A stretch of 42,632 nt of DNA. It comes from Paracoccaceae bacterium. Lineage in GTDB: Bacteria > Pseudomonadota > Alphaproteobacteria > Rhodobacterales > Rhodobacteraceae. The notes below the pieces were generated by a model, which saw only the letters and a program-made list of their open reading frames with translations, did not search any database and was not told the DNA's origin. The stretch spans positions 1 through 42,632 of the forward strand of contig SLBI01000060.1 of NCBI GenBank assembly GCA_007126375.1. The letters are read 5' to 3'. Position numbers and translations under genes: made by a program. Positions 10,325 through 18,536 of the stretch are shown here, one piece after another; position 1 is the stretch's first letter, and each line of letters starts with the position of its first letter.

Positions 10325-11170
10325 ATGACCGCTCACCTGACCGACCGCCGCGCCCTGAACCGGTTTCGAGCCCGCGCCGCCCGCCGCCAGCCGCCGGCAG
10401 ACTTCCTGCACATCGAGGCGGCCGCCGAGATCAAGGAAAGGCTCGCCGAGGTTAACAGAAGCTTTACGGCCCCGGCGATCGTCACCGGCTGGCCGGCGTT
10501 CTGGGTGGAACTGCTGCCCGGCGCGCGGATCGTCGCCGATGCGCCCACGCTTGACCTTGCGCCAGCGGCGCATGATCTGGTGATCCACGCCATGGCGCTG
10601 CATTGGGCCGAAGATCCGGTGGGCCAGCTGGTGCAGTGCCGCCGCGCGCTTTGCCCTGACGGATTGATGCTCGCAGTCGCTCCGGGCGGCCGGACCCTGA
10701 CCGAATTGCGCGCAGTGCTTGCCGAGGCGGAGGCGGCCCTGACCGGCGGGCTCTCGCCCCGGGTGCTGCCGATGGGGGAAATCCGCGATCTGGGGGCGCT
10801 GCTGCAGCGCGCCGGCCTTGCGCTGCCGGTCGCGGACAGCGTTCAATTGACGGCGAGCTATGCCGATGCCATCGCGCTTATGCACGACCTCAGGGCAATG
10901 GGCGAGACAAATGCGCTGGACGCGCGCCATCGCCGACCGGCGCCGCGCAGCTTGTTCGCCGAGGCGTCACGGCTTTACGCCCGGAACTTTCCGGCCGAGG
11001 GCGGGCGGATACGCGCGAGTTTCGAATTGATCTTCCTGACCGGCTGGGCGCCGCACGAGAGCCAACCCCAGCCCCTTCCCCCCGGTTCGGCGCGGGCGCG
11101 GCTGGCCGACGCGCTGGGCAGCGAGGAGCGGCCACTGCCGGATCCGGCGCCGTTTCCGCGGCAAAGTTGA
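10325..11170 (+). CDS. SAM-dependent methyltransferase-like protein (NDUFAF5/BioC-like)
   Basis: 281 residues. An N-terminal DRRALNRFRARAA start and the ERL segment, DLAPAAHDLVIHAMALHWAEDPVGQLVQCRRAL, and a BAPGGRTL-type post-motif strand match the NDUFAF5/BioC-like methyltransferase group found beside comF in Rhodobacteraceae. The usual glycine-rich SAM loop (D-G-G-G) is absent: the corresponding segment reads AIVTGWPAFWVELLPG. Catalysis is therefore doubtful, or the protein is a structural homologue. The C-terminus is proline-rich. It may be cotranscribed with hemH, 70 bp downstream. Confidence 0.8.
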   Translation: MTAHLTDRRALNRFRARAARRQPPADFLHIEAAAEIKERLAEVNRSFTAPAIVTGWPAFWVELLPGARIVADAPTLDLAPAAHDLVIHAMALHWAEDPVGQLVQCRRALCPDGLMLAVAPGGRTLTELRAVLAEAEAALTGGLSPRVLPMGEIRDLGALLQRAGLALPVADSVQLTASYADAIALMHDLRAMGETNALDARHRRPAPRSLFAEASRLYARNFPAEGGRIRASFELIFLTGWAPHESQPQPLPPGSARARLADALGSEERPLPDPAPFPRQS

Positions 11171-11240
11171 CGCAGCGGGAAAACCCTATATGTCCCAGCA
11201 TTGCCGCAGCCACCGACAAACGCCAGAACAGGACATACCG

Positions 11241-12422
11241 ATGCTCGATTCCAAATCGGGTGGCAGCCTGGCCAAGGGGCCGGCCCCCGCCCCGCAGACG
11301 GAGCCGGCCGACGCGCCGCGGCCCGATGTCGCCACCGAACCGCGTCCGGCCGTCTGTCCGGTGACCGGGGCGGGGGCGGGCGCGCGCCGGCTGCCGCATG
11401 CGCCGGCCGATCACCCGGCCGTGCCGGTGGGGCGCATCGGAATCCTGATCGCCAACCTCGGCACGCCCGACAATCATGACTACTGGTCCATGCGACGCTA
11501 TCTGAACGAGTTTCTTTCGGATCGGCGCGTGATCGACTACTCGCCGTGGATCTGGCAGCCGCTGCTGCAACTGGTGATCCTGAGCAAGCGACCCTTCTCC
11601 TCCGGCGCGGCCTATCGTTCGATCTGGAACGAGGAAAAAGGCGAAAGCCCGCTGATGACGATCACGAAGGAGCAGGTCACCGGCATCCGCAAGGCGATGC
11701 AGGCGCGCCACGGAGACCGGGTGATGGTGGATTTCTGCATGCGTTACGGAAACCCCTCCACGCCTTCCAAGGTCAAGGCGATGGTCGCGGCCGGCTGCGA
11801 GAAGATCCTCTTCTTTCCACTTTATCCGCAGTATGCCGGCGCCACCACCGCGACCGCCTGCGACCAGTTCTTCCGGGCGCTGCAGGAAGAGAAATGGCAG
11901 CCAAGCGTGCGCACCGTGCCGGCCTATTGCGACCATCCCGCCTATGTCGAGGCGCTGGCGCAGTCGGTCGAACGCGCCTGGGAGGCCGCCGAGGAGAAGC
12001 CCGAGGTGCTGGTCGCGTCCTATCACGGGGTGCCGAAGCGGTATCTGATGGAAGGCGACCCGTATCACTGCCAGTGCCAGAAGACGACGCGGCTCCTGCG
12101 CGAGCGGCTGGGCTGGCCGGAGGAGCGCATCGTCACCACCTTCCAGTCGCGCTTCGGCCCCGAGGAATGGCTGAAGCCCTATACGGTGGAAGAAGTCGCC
12201 CGGCTGGCCGAAAGCGGCGTAAAGCGGATCGCGGTGATCGCGCCGGCGTTCTCGGCCGACTGCATCGAGACGCTGGAGGAGATCAACGAGGAGATCCGCG
12301 AGAGCTTCGAGGAAGCAGGCGGCGAATCGTTCACCTACATCCCCTGCCTGAATGCCGAGGCGGCGCATATCGAGGCGCTCTGCACGGTGATCGACGACAA
12401 TCTGGCCGGCTGGGTCGGCTGA
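11241..12422 (+). CDS. hemH: Ferrochelatase
   Basis: 393 residues; it inserts Fe2+ into protoporphyrin IX in the last step of haem synthesis. The core begins at about residue 65 (GRIGILIANLGTPD). The catalytic His is in SYHGVPKRY (His262) and the conserved Glu in FSADCIETLEE (Glu343). The start at 11241 has AGGA seven bases upstream; an ATG at 11190 would add 17 residues with no clear signal. The first ~60 residues are a low-complexity Pro/Ala extension longer than in most bacterial ferrochelatases. A strong stem-loop follows. Confidence 0.96.
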   Translation: MLDSKSGGSLAKGPAPAPQTEPADAPRPDVATEPRPAVCPVTGAGAGARRLPHAPADHPAVPVGRIGILIANLGTPDNHDYWSMRRYLNEFLSDRRVIDYSPWIWQPLLQLVILSKRPFSSGAAYRSIWNEEKGESPLMTITKEQVTGIRKAMQARHGDRVMVDFCMRYGNPSTPSKVKAMVAAGCEKILFFPLYPQYAGATTATACDQFFRALQEEKWQPSVRTVPAYCDHPAYVEALAQSVERAWEAAEEKPEVLVASYHGVPKRYLMEGDPYHCQCQKTTRLLRERLGWPEERIVTTFQSRFGPEEWLKPYTVEEVARLAESGVKRIAVIAPAFSADCIETLEEINEEIRESFEEAGGESFTYIPCLNAEAAHIEALCTVIDDNLAGWVG

Positions 12423-12462
12423 AAGCGGCCGTCGTTGGGGCGCTGCCGGACAGCAATGAAAA

Positions 12463-12495
12463 AAAGGGATGGAGGCGCGGGGCCTCCATCCCTTT
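12463..12495. terminator. Bidirectional terminator between hemH and small secreted protein gene
   Basis: A 14-bp perfect stem, aaagggatggaggc / gcctccatcccttt with a 5-nt loop, sits between two convergent genes. On the minus strand the stem is followed by a continuous T-run (the plus strand has seven A's before it), an excellent rho-independent signal. On the plus strand the T's are only those inside the stem. Confidence 0.85.
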
Positions 12496-12518
12496 CCTGT
12501 CGTTCCGCCTGGGCGGGA

Positions 12519-12716
12519 TCAGCGCGAGGCAGCCGCCGCGGCGATGACCACGAGCAGCAGGATCGGAATGATGATCCCTGCCGTGGACTTGCGGGTTTCC
12601 TCGACGATGATCGGCGGTTCGATGACCGGGTCGGCGAACTTTCCACCGGCGGTTCCGGCCGAGGCGGCCGTGCCGGCGGCGGCGGTGAGCGCAAGCGCGA
12701 GAGCGAGTTTCTTCAT
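12519..12716 (-). CDS. Small secreted/membrane hydrophobic protein
   Basis: 65 residues starting MKKLALALALTAAAGTAASA, a clear signal peptide or N-terminal anchor. It continues with an acidic/proline DPVIEPPIIVEET segment and ends with a hydrophobic helix (GIIIPILLLVVIAAAAASR). The start is set by GGAGG seven bases upstream (tctggaggttgac-ATG). It resembles small unnamed proteins commonly seen in Rhodobacteraceae; no function is known. It faces hemH convergently and has its own terminator. Confidence 0.8.
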   Translation of the reverse strand: MKKLALALALTAAAGTAASAGTAGGKFADPVIEPPIIVEETRKSTAGIIIPILLLVVIAAAAASR

Positions 12717-13012
12717 GTCAACCTCCAGAGATGGCCCACCGCCCATTGTTTCAGAGGACAGCGGGGGCACGTTAGTCTGTACCTCGTGAGTTCCGAAAAA
12801 GCACCTCATTCCCTGAAATGCAACCGCTGTCACGGCGTCCCGCCCCGAGAACGCCCGCGGCTTCGTCAAATTGGCAACACCTCCAGCCATTTGTGGGCGG
12901 CGATGCAAGTGCGCCGCAGTCGGGGCCGTTGCGGCCTGTTCACGCCGAGTTGGGTTTGCGCCTGACGGTGGAAGGCGCTAGGCCACCCGGCGTTGTACGA
13001 CGGGAAACCGAC

Positions 13013-13561
13013 ATGTGGCGCCTGCCTTTTCTTCTGCCGACGATTGCGCTCCTCGCGCTGGCCGCCTGCGAACCCACGCCGCCGCCCATCGCACCGCTCG
13101 GTGCCGACGGTCAGCCGGTGCAGCGGGTCTATCGCATCGCCCCGGGCGATGCCGAGCGGGTGGAGCGGCGCGCGCTCGAATCGCTCAATACGCTGCGTGC
13201 CCGGTCGCGACTGGCACCGCTTTCCAGGAATGCACAGCTGACCTCGGCGGCCGCTGCCCATTCCCGCGACATGTCCTTTCAGGGCCGTGCGTGGGCCTTC
13301 GGCTCGGACGGCAGCTCGCCGATCGAACGGGTCGCCCGGACCGGCTATCGTGGGGAGTATCTTGGCAAGACGGTGTCGGAGACCTTCGAGAGCGAGCTGG
13401 AGACGATCAACGGCTGGATGGCCAGCCCCGACACCCGCGCCGTATTGCTCGACCCCCGCGCCCGTGAAGCCGGTTTCGCCTGGCACCAGGATGCAGACGG
13501 CAAGCTGTGGTGGACGCTGATAGTTGCGGCGCCGGGAAGCGATCCGTTTTTCGGCGGCTGA
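13013..13561 (+). CDS. CAP/SCP-domain lipoprotein
   Basis: 182 residues. The first 20 form a lipoprotein signal (LALAAC, acylated Cys at about 19). The body has a CAP (cysteine-rich secretory/Pr-1-like) domain with LNTLRARSRLAPLSRNAQL, the AAHSRDM motif with its conserved His, and the final GKLWWTLIVA strand. These bacterial CAP proteins are periplasmic or outer-membrane anchored; enzymatic role is uncertain. The ATG at 13013 is chosen because it starts the signal peptide; the frame is open further upstream without meaning. It is convergent with the L,D-transpeptidase gene. Confidence 0.88.
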   Translation: MWRLPFLLPTIALLALAACEPTPPPIAPLGADGQPVQRVYRIAPGDAERVERRALESLNTLRARSRLAPLSRNAQLTSAAAAHSRDMSFQGRAWAFGSDGSSPIERVARTGYRGEYLGKTVSETFESELETINGWMASPDTRAVLLDPRAREAGFAWHQDADGKLWWTLIVAAPGSDPFFGG

Positions 13562-13594
13562 GGCGCCCGTTGCGCATCGGACCGCAGGGCGGGC

Positions 13595-14095
13595 CTAGGG
13601 CAGGACGGTGATCGGCGTACCGGTGCGCACCATGGCGTAGATCCGTTCCATCTGCCGGTCGCTGACTGCGATGCAGCCGGCGGTCCAGTCGCCGCGCGAT
13701 CGACGGTGGTCGCGACCCCGACCATGGATGAAGATGTCGCCGCCGGGGTCGTCGCCGGCTTCCTGCGCTGCCATTCGGTCGTGCACTTCGGGATAGGAAA
13801 TGCCGAGCGAAAGATGGAAGGCGCTGTTGGGGTTGCGCCGATCGATGATGTAGTCGCCCTCGGGCGTGCGGCCGTCGCCGCGGCGCTGCTTGTGCCCGAC
13901 CGGTGCGAAACCGAGTGCGATGGGCACCTGCATCAGAACCTGATCGTGGTGCAGAAGTGCCATCTGGCGATGTTCCTTCCAGACCACGATGCGGGTCACC
14001 TCGGGGCCGTCATAGGTAAGGAATCTCGGCCGGTCGCTGCACCCGGCCAGCAGGGCGGCCGCAACAGCGACCACCATCACGCGAATCATGCTCAT
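13595..14095 (-). CDS. L,D-transpeptidase (YkuD) lipoprotein
   Basis: 166 residues. The N-terminal signal has lipobox LLAGC (Cys19). The YkuD domain shows the catalytic block: IFIHGRG (His124), then GDWTAGCIAVSD with nucleophile Cys141. Such enzymes form 3-3 peptidoglycan crosslinks or attach lipoproteins to peptidoglycan in the periplasm. The family's usual length is similar or longer. The neighbour on the other side is another cell-envelope lipoprotein (CAP domain). Confidence 0.94.
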   Translation of the reverse strand: MSMIRVMVVAVAAALLAGCSDRPRFLTYDGPEVTRIVVWKEHRQMALLHHDQVLMQVPIALGFAPVGHKQRRGDGRTPEGDYIIDRRNPNSAFHLSLGISYPEVHDRMAAQEAGDDPGGDIFIHGRGRDHRRSRGDWTAGCIAVSDRQMERIYAMVRTGTPITVLP

Positions 14096-14172
14096 CGGCC
14101 TGCCTCTGGTCTCTTTTGGCGGCAGGATACGCGGCGCAGGGCTGTCTGCCCAGCCTGATTCGCGCTACCGGC

Positions 14173-14472
14173 TCAGTCACCGGCGAGTGCGTCCATCTTT
14201 CCGGCGAGGCGAATGTCGAGGTCCGACAACCCGCCGACGTCATGGGTGGTCAGCGTCACCTCGACCGTCTTGTAGACATTCGACCATTCCGGATGATGAT
14301 TCATCTTCTCGGCGACAAGCGCGGCGCGGGTCATGAAGCCGAAGGCGGTGATGAAATCCGCGAACACATAGGTTCTGGTGATGGCATCGCGTCCCTCCAC
14401 CTCGGACCAGCCGAGGGCGAACAGCGGGGCGAGGGCCTCGGCGCGGGCGGTTCCGGTCAGTTTCTCGGGCAT
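14173..14472 (-). CDS. phhB: Pterin-4a-carbinolamine dehydratase
   Basis: 99 residues. The catalytic [13 protein letters not shown] motif and later [12 protein letters not shown] identify the PCD/DCoH family, which dehydrates 4a-hydroxytetrahydropterin during recycling of the phenylalanine hydroxylase cofactor. Full length for the family. It lies 25 bp after the GNAT-like gene on the same strand, so they may be cotranscribed. No phenylalanine hydroxylase is in the window. Confidence 0.95.
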   Translation of the reverse strand: MPEKLTGTARAEALAPLFALGWSEVEGRDAITRTYVFADFITAFGFMTRAALVAEKMNHHPEWSNVYKTVEVTLTTHDVGGLSDLDIRLAGKMDALAGD

Positions 14473-14497
14473 TAGGTCTCTCCGTGGTCTGCGGAAG

Positions 14498-15694
14498 TCA
14501 TTCCTGTTCCTGCGTTTCGCAACGGCGGAACGGGCCGTAGGCGGTCAGCACCTCGATCTCGTCATCCACCGCGCGCTTTTCGGCTTCGAGATAGCGCGCC
14601 ACGGCGTCGCGAAAGCCCGCATCGGAGAACCAGTGCAGCGAGTGCACCGGGGTCGGCATGTAGCCGCGGGCGAGTTTGTGCTCGCCCTGCGCCCCGGCCT
14701 CGACCCTTTGCAGCCCGTTCGCAAGCGCCCATTCGATGGCCTGATAGTAGCAGAGTTCGAAGTGCAGGCAGGGATGGTCCTCGGTGCATCCCCAGTAACG
14801 GCCATAGAGGGTGTTGCGGCCGATGAAGTTCAGCGCGCCGGCGACAGGGCGGCCATCGCGTTCGGCCAGCACCAGCAGAATGTCGTTGCGCAAGGTGTCC
14901 TGCGCTCGGTCGAAGAAGCTGCGCGTCAGGTAGGGCGTGCCCCATTTCCGCGCGCCGGTGTCCTGATAGAAGGTCCAGAACGCATCCCAGTGCTCCGGTT
15001 CGATCTGATCGCCGGTCAGGGCGCGAATGGTGCCTCCGAAGGCTTGGGCGCGCGCACGTTCCTTGCGGATCGTCTTGCGCTTGCGTGACGAGAGATCCGC
15101 GAGGAAGGCCCCGAAATCGTCATAGCCGCGGTTTTCCCAGTGGTATTGCTGGGTGACGCGATGCAGCAGGCCCATCCGGGCGCCCAGTGCGCCCTCCTCT
15201 TCGGTGCAGAAGGTGACATGCGCCGAGGACAGGCGATTGTCTGCGGCGATCTTCACCATCGCCTGCAGCAGCGCGGCGCGGCCGGCGGCCTCATCGCCGG
15301 CCCGTGCCAGCAGGCGCCGGCCGGTAGCGGGGGTGAAGGGAACGGCGGCCTGCAGCTTTGGGTAGTACCGCCCGCCGGCGCGCTGCCAGGCATGCGCGAA
15401 ATTGTGGTCGAAGATGTATTCGCCCTGGCTGTGGTTCTTGGCGTAAAGGGGCATCACCGCAACGGTCTCGCCCCCGGCGCGGGCGATCAGATGCTGCGGT
15501 TGCCAGCCGGATCCGGCGCCGACCGACCCGGAGGTCTCCAGCGCCGAAAGGAAACGGTGGGTGGTGAACGGATCGACCGGCCGACCACCTGTCCCGGCCT
15601 CGGGGCAGGCGCAGGCATCCCACGCTTCCGCGGTGACCTCGCACAGAGACGGCAGGACGGTGATCTCGATGGTCTGGGCGTCGTCGTCGGGCAT
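14498..15694 (-). CDS. GNAT/FemAB-like protein (DUF482, COG3146 type)
   Basis: 398 residues. The protein matches the peptidogalycan/FemAB-like acyltransferase group: [14 protein letters not shown] at the start, [15 protein letters not shown], a basic [12 protein letters not shown] block, and the conserved C-terminal [13 protein letters not shown] ... GEHKLARGY segment. Reaction unknown; acyl- or aminoacyl-transfer is inferred from the fold. The start at 15694 has GGGGAG six bases upstream; an ATG 17 codons earlier lacks this. Confidence 0.88.
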   Translation of the reverse strand: MPDDDAQTIEITVLPSLCEVTAEAWDACACPEAGTGGRPVDPFTTHRFLSALETSGSVGAGSGWQPQHLIARAGGETVAVMPLYAKNHSQGEYIFDHNFAHAWQRAGGRYYPKLQAAVPFTPATGRRLLARAGDEAAGRAALLQAMVKIAADNRLSSAHVTFCTEEEGALGARMGLLHRVTQQYHWENRGYDDFGAFLADLSSRKRKTIRKERARAQAFGGTIRALTGDQIEPEHWDAFWTFYQDTGARKWGTPYLTRSFFDRAQDTLRNDILLVLAERDGRPVAGALNFIGRNTLYGRYWGCTEDHPCLHFELCYYQAIEWALANGLQRVEAGAQGEHKLARGYMPTPVHSLHWFSDAGFRDAVARYLEAEKRAVDDEIEVLTAYGPFRRCETQEQE

Positions 15695-15758
15695 CTCGGT
15701 CTCCCCGGCCTCTGCGAAAGCTGTATCGCGCAAGGGCGGCGTCAAGCGCCGGGGCGTA

Positions 15759-16541
15759 TCAGCGATGCACAGGCGGCAGGAAACCCTCGAAGGTGATCTG
15801 GTCGGCGATGCGGCGGGCGGCCTGCGCCTCCTGCGCGCTGCGGATGGTCCAGCACAGGACCGGCACGCCGCGGGATTTCAGCGCCGCGACCTGCGGTCGG
15901 GCGAGGTCGCTATGCTGGTGCGAGACGAAGCACGCGCCGACACGGTCGAAATCGGCAATCTCCCGCAGCCGGGCGAGGGTCGCATCGGGCAGGTCGGTGG
16001 CCTGCACGTCGTCCCAGGCCCAGGTGACGAGGCCGCGCGGCACGTCGGGAGCGAGCGCGGCCATGCGGGCGATCATCGCCGGGTTGAAGGACATCACCGC
16101 CACAGGCCCGGCATGGCCGGCCAGCGCCGCGGCGGTGGCGCGTTCCAGCGTGCCGTCGTCGCCGCCGGGGTTGCCGGTCTGATCCTTCAACTCGATCAGC
16201 AGCGGCACGGCACCGTCGATCGCGGTCAGCACCGCGCCCAGCGTCGGGATGCACTCTGCGGTGCCGGCCAGTCGCATCCGTTGCAGTTCGGCTGCCGTTC
16301 GTGCCCGAACCGAACCCTGCGCCGCCGTCATCCGGTCCAGTGTGGCATCGTGAAACACCATCGCCTTCCCGTCGGCGCTGGGCTGTACGTCCAGTTCGAT
16401 GCCATAGCCCGCGGCCAGGGCCGCGGCGAAGGCCGCGAGGGAGTTCTCGGGACGCTCCGGGCCGTGCAGCCCGCGATGCGCGATCGGCTCGGCGGCGAAG
16501 GCTGGCGAAAGGTGCGGCCGGGTCGCGGGCGCGTCACTCAT
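15759..16541 (-). CDS. Glycerophosphodiester phosphodiesterase family protein
   Basis: 260 residues. The GDPD signature is complete: AHRG at residues 21-24, PENSL, IELDVQPSADG with metal ligands Glu/Asp, and VFHD. Later strands LLIELKDQ and VPVLCWTIRS complete the TIM barrel. It hydrolyses glycerophosphodiesters to sn-glycerol 3-phosphate and an alcohol. No signal peptide is seen, so it is likely cytoplasmic. Its start overlaps the RidA stop (ATGA), so the two are translationally coupled. Confidence 0.93.
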   Translation of the reverse strand: MSDAPATRPHLSPAFAAEPIAHRGLHGPERPENSLAAFAAALAAGYGIELDVQPSADGKAMVFHDATLDRMTAAQGSVRARTAAELQRMRLAGTAECIPTLGAVLTAIDGAVPLLIELKDQTGNPGGDDGTLERATAAALAGHAGPVAVMSFNPAMIARMAALAPDVPRGLVTWAWDDVQATDLPDATLARLREIADFDRVGACFVSHQHSDLARPQVAALKSRGVPVLCWTIRSAQEAQAARRIADQITFEGFLPPVHR

Positions 16542-17002
16542 GCGATCTCGAAGATCCCCTCGATCTCGACCGCAACACCCAGCGGCAGCGAGGCTGCGCT
16601 GACCGCCGAGCGGGCGTGCCGGCCGGCATCGCCAAACACCTCGACCAGCAGGTCCGAACAGCCGTTCACGACCTTGGGCTGGTCGGTGAAGGTGGCGGTG
16701 GAGTTGACGAAGCCGGTCAGCTTGACCACGCGCACGACACGGTCGAGGTCGCCGCCGCAGGCTGCGCGCAACTGGGCCATGAGGCTCAGCGCACAGGACC
16801 TGGCGGCGGCCGCCCCGGCATCGATGTCCATGTCGGCGCCAAGCTTGCCCTTGATCAGGCCGTCCGGGCCCTGGCTGATCTGGCCCGAGACGAAGACCAG
16901 TGCGCCGCTCTGCACCCATGGCACGTAGTTGGCGGCCGGCGCCGGGGCGTCCGGCAGGGTCAGGCCCAGCGTGTCGAGCCGTGCCGCGATCTGTCCGCTC
17001 AT
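16538..17002 (-). CDS. RidA/YjgF family protein
   Basis: 154 residues with the YjgF fold motifs: GALVFVSGQIS, the VVRVVKLTGFVNS strand and GRHARSAVSAASLPLGVAVEIEG holding the conserved Arg that binds the imine carboxylate. It belongs to the longer RidA subgroup (about 150 residues). Family members hydrolyse reactive enamine/imine intermediates from PLP enzymes. It is cotranscribed with the GDPD gene. A TTGCGCAA palindrome lies 25 bp upstream (17027-17034). Confidence 0.93.
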   Translation of the reverse strand: MSGQIAARLDTLGLTLPDAPAPAANYVPWVQSGALVFVSGQISQGPDGLIKGKLGADMDIDAGAAAARSCALSLMAQLRAACGGDLDRVVRVVKLTGFVNSTATFTDQPKVVNGCSDLLVEVFGDAGRHARSAVSAASLPLGVAVEIEGIFEIA

Positions 17003-17176
17003 CGCTTCCTCCGCTGCGTTGCGTCGTTGCGCAAAGCTCTAGCGGCGCGGCAGCCCGGACGAAAGGCGAAAACGCGACGGCACGTTCGGCCGGCGATCGC
17101 TGTCCGGCTTGTCAGCCCGGACGGCGCGCCCTACCGTCACCGCCCGCGGTCACCACCAAAAGGGAATCCCGCCGCC

Positions 17177-17923
17177 TTGTGCCTTCTGACTTCCCTTCGT
17201 GCCGCTGCTCTCGGTCTGGTCGCCCTGGCGCTTTCGGCTTGCACGCCGGCGCCGCAGGGGGCCGACATCTGGGATCCCTGGGAAGAGCGCAACCGTCGCG
17301 CCCATGCCGGCAACCAGCAGCTCGACCGGCTGATCTCGGGCGAGACCGGCGACCGGGCACTGCCTGCGCCGATGCGCCGGGGTGTGGCGAATTTCGCTGC
17401 CAATGCCGGGGCGCCGGCGGACACGCTGAACAGCCTGCTGCAGGGTCGGCTCGACATGGCGGTAGCGAACGCCTTCCGCTTCGTCATCAACACCACTTTC
17501 GGGCTGGGCGGCGTCTTCGACATCGCCACCGGCATGGGGCTGGACGGCCGACGCACCGACTTCGGCGAGACCCTGCATGTCTGGGGCGCGCCCGAGGGCG
17601 CCTATCTCGACCTGCCCGTTCTCGGCCCCTCGACCGAGCGCGACGCCGCCGGGCTGCTCGTCGATTTCCTGATCGACCCGCTGAACGCGCTCGGTCCGGC
17701 GGAGCGGGCACGTCGGGCCGTGGCGGCGCGCACCCTGGCGCGCGGGCTCGCACGTATCGGTGACCGGGCCGAGTATTCCGATTTCGTCGATGCGCTGATA
17801 ACCGAGAGCAGCGACAGCTACGTCCAGTCGCGCCTTCTCTACCTGCAGTATCGCCGCTTCCTGCTGGAGGGCGAGGCCCGGATCGATGATTTCGACCCCT
17901 ATGAGGATCTTTATGCCGACTGA
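17177..17923 (+). CDS. mlaA: MlaA/VacJ outer-membrane lipoprotein
   Basis: 248 residues from a TTG start. The TTG is chosen because it begins a short lipoprotein signal ending LALSAC (Cys22) with AAAGGGAA 12 bases upstream; no ATG fits. MlaA motifs follow: DPWEERNR, PLQ-type NSLLQGRLDMA, NTTFGLGGVFDIATGMGL, DFGETLHVWGAPEGAYLDLPVLGPS. MlaA removes mislocalised phospholipids from the outer leaflet with MlaC. The mlaC start overlaps its stop region, so they form an operon; mlaFEDB are not here. Confidence 0.93.
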   Translation: MCLLTSLRAAALGLVALALSACTPAPQGADIWDPWEERNRRAHAGNQQLDRLISGETGDRALPAPMRRGVANFAANAGAPADTLNSLLQGRLDMAVANAFRFVINTTFGLGGVFDIATGMGLDGRRTDFGETLHVWGAPEGAYLDLPVLGPSTERDAAGLLVDFLIDPLNALGPAERARRAVAARTLARGLARIGDRAEYSDFVDALITESSDSYVQSRLLYLQYRRFLLEGEARIDDFDPYEDLYAD

Positions 17924-18530
17924 GCTGCTCACCCGTCGTCGCCTGCTGGCGCTCGCCGCCGGCGCTGCCGTCCTGCCCGCTCTTCCGGCGCAGGCCGTGA
18001 CCGAGGGCGAGGCCCGCGGGCTGGTCGATCAGGTCGCGGCCGAGCTGACCGCCATCGTCAATTCGGGGGGCAGCCTCGGCCAGATGATCGGACGGTTCGA
18101 GCGGGTTTTCGACCGCTTCGCCGACATGCCCGTGATCGCCCGCAGCGTGCTCGGCCCGGCCGCACGGCAGGCCAGCGCACAGCAGCTTGCCCGGTTTACG
18201 GAGGTCTATCGCGGCTATCTCGCGCGCAAGTATGGCCGCGCTCTGTTCGGCGGCTATTCCGGCGGCACCGTCACGGTCACCGGCGTTCGCAAGTCGGGCA
18301 CGGTCTGGTCGGTGGGCTCCACGGCGCGTATGCAGCGCCGCTCGGGCGGGTCTGAGTCGCTCGACGTGGTCTGGCAGGTTTCCGAGCGCAGCCCTGCGCC
18401 GCGGTTCTTCAACATGATCATCGACGGCGTCAGCCTGTTCGCGGTCGAGCGCGAGGAGGTGCCGGCGCTTCTGGAGGCCCGGCGCGGCAATCTCGACCGG
18501 TTGATCGCCGATCTGCCGGGGCTGGGCTGA
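17913..18530 (+). CDS. mlaC: MlaC-like phospholipid-binding periplasmic protein
   Basis: 205 residues from the ATG overlapping mlaA by 11 bases; GAGG lies six bases upstream. The signal is Tat-like (LTRRRLLALAAGAAVLPALPAQA). The MlaC/Ttg2D fold has RFERVFDRFADMPVIARSVLG, FTEVYRGYLARKYG and the C-terminal FFNMIIDGVSLFAVEREEV segment. It shuttles phospholipid between MlaA and the inner-membrane MlaFEDB complex. It is convergent with the AbrB-type gene, 6 bp away. Confidence 0.92.
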   Translation: MPTELLTRRRLLALAAGAAVLPALPAQAVTEGEARGLVDQVAAELTAIVNSGGSLGQMIGRFERVFDRFADMPVIARSVLGPAARQASAQQLARFTEVYRGYLARKYGRALFGGYSGGTVTVTGVRKSGTVWSVGSTARMQRRSGGSESLDVVWQVSERSPAPRFFNMIIDGVSLFAVEREEVPALLEARRGNLDRLIADLPGLG

Positions 18531-18536
18531 TCCGGC

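Noticed and set aside
17027..17034. TTGCGCAA upstream of the RidA gene as an Lrp site
   Set aside because: Single unpaired copy; the same word occurs inside genes, so it is not convincing alone.
16301..17176. Long upstream extension of the mlaA frame
   Set aside because: It runs through the antisense of the GDPD and RidA genes; the lipoprotein signal at 17177 marks the true start.
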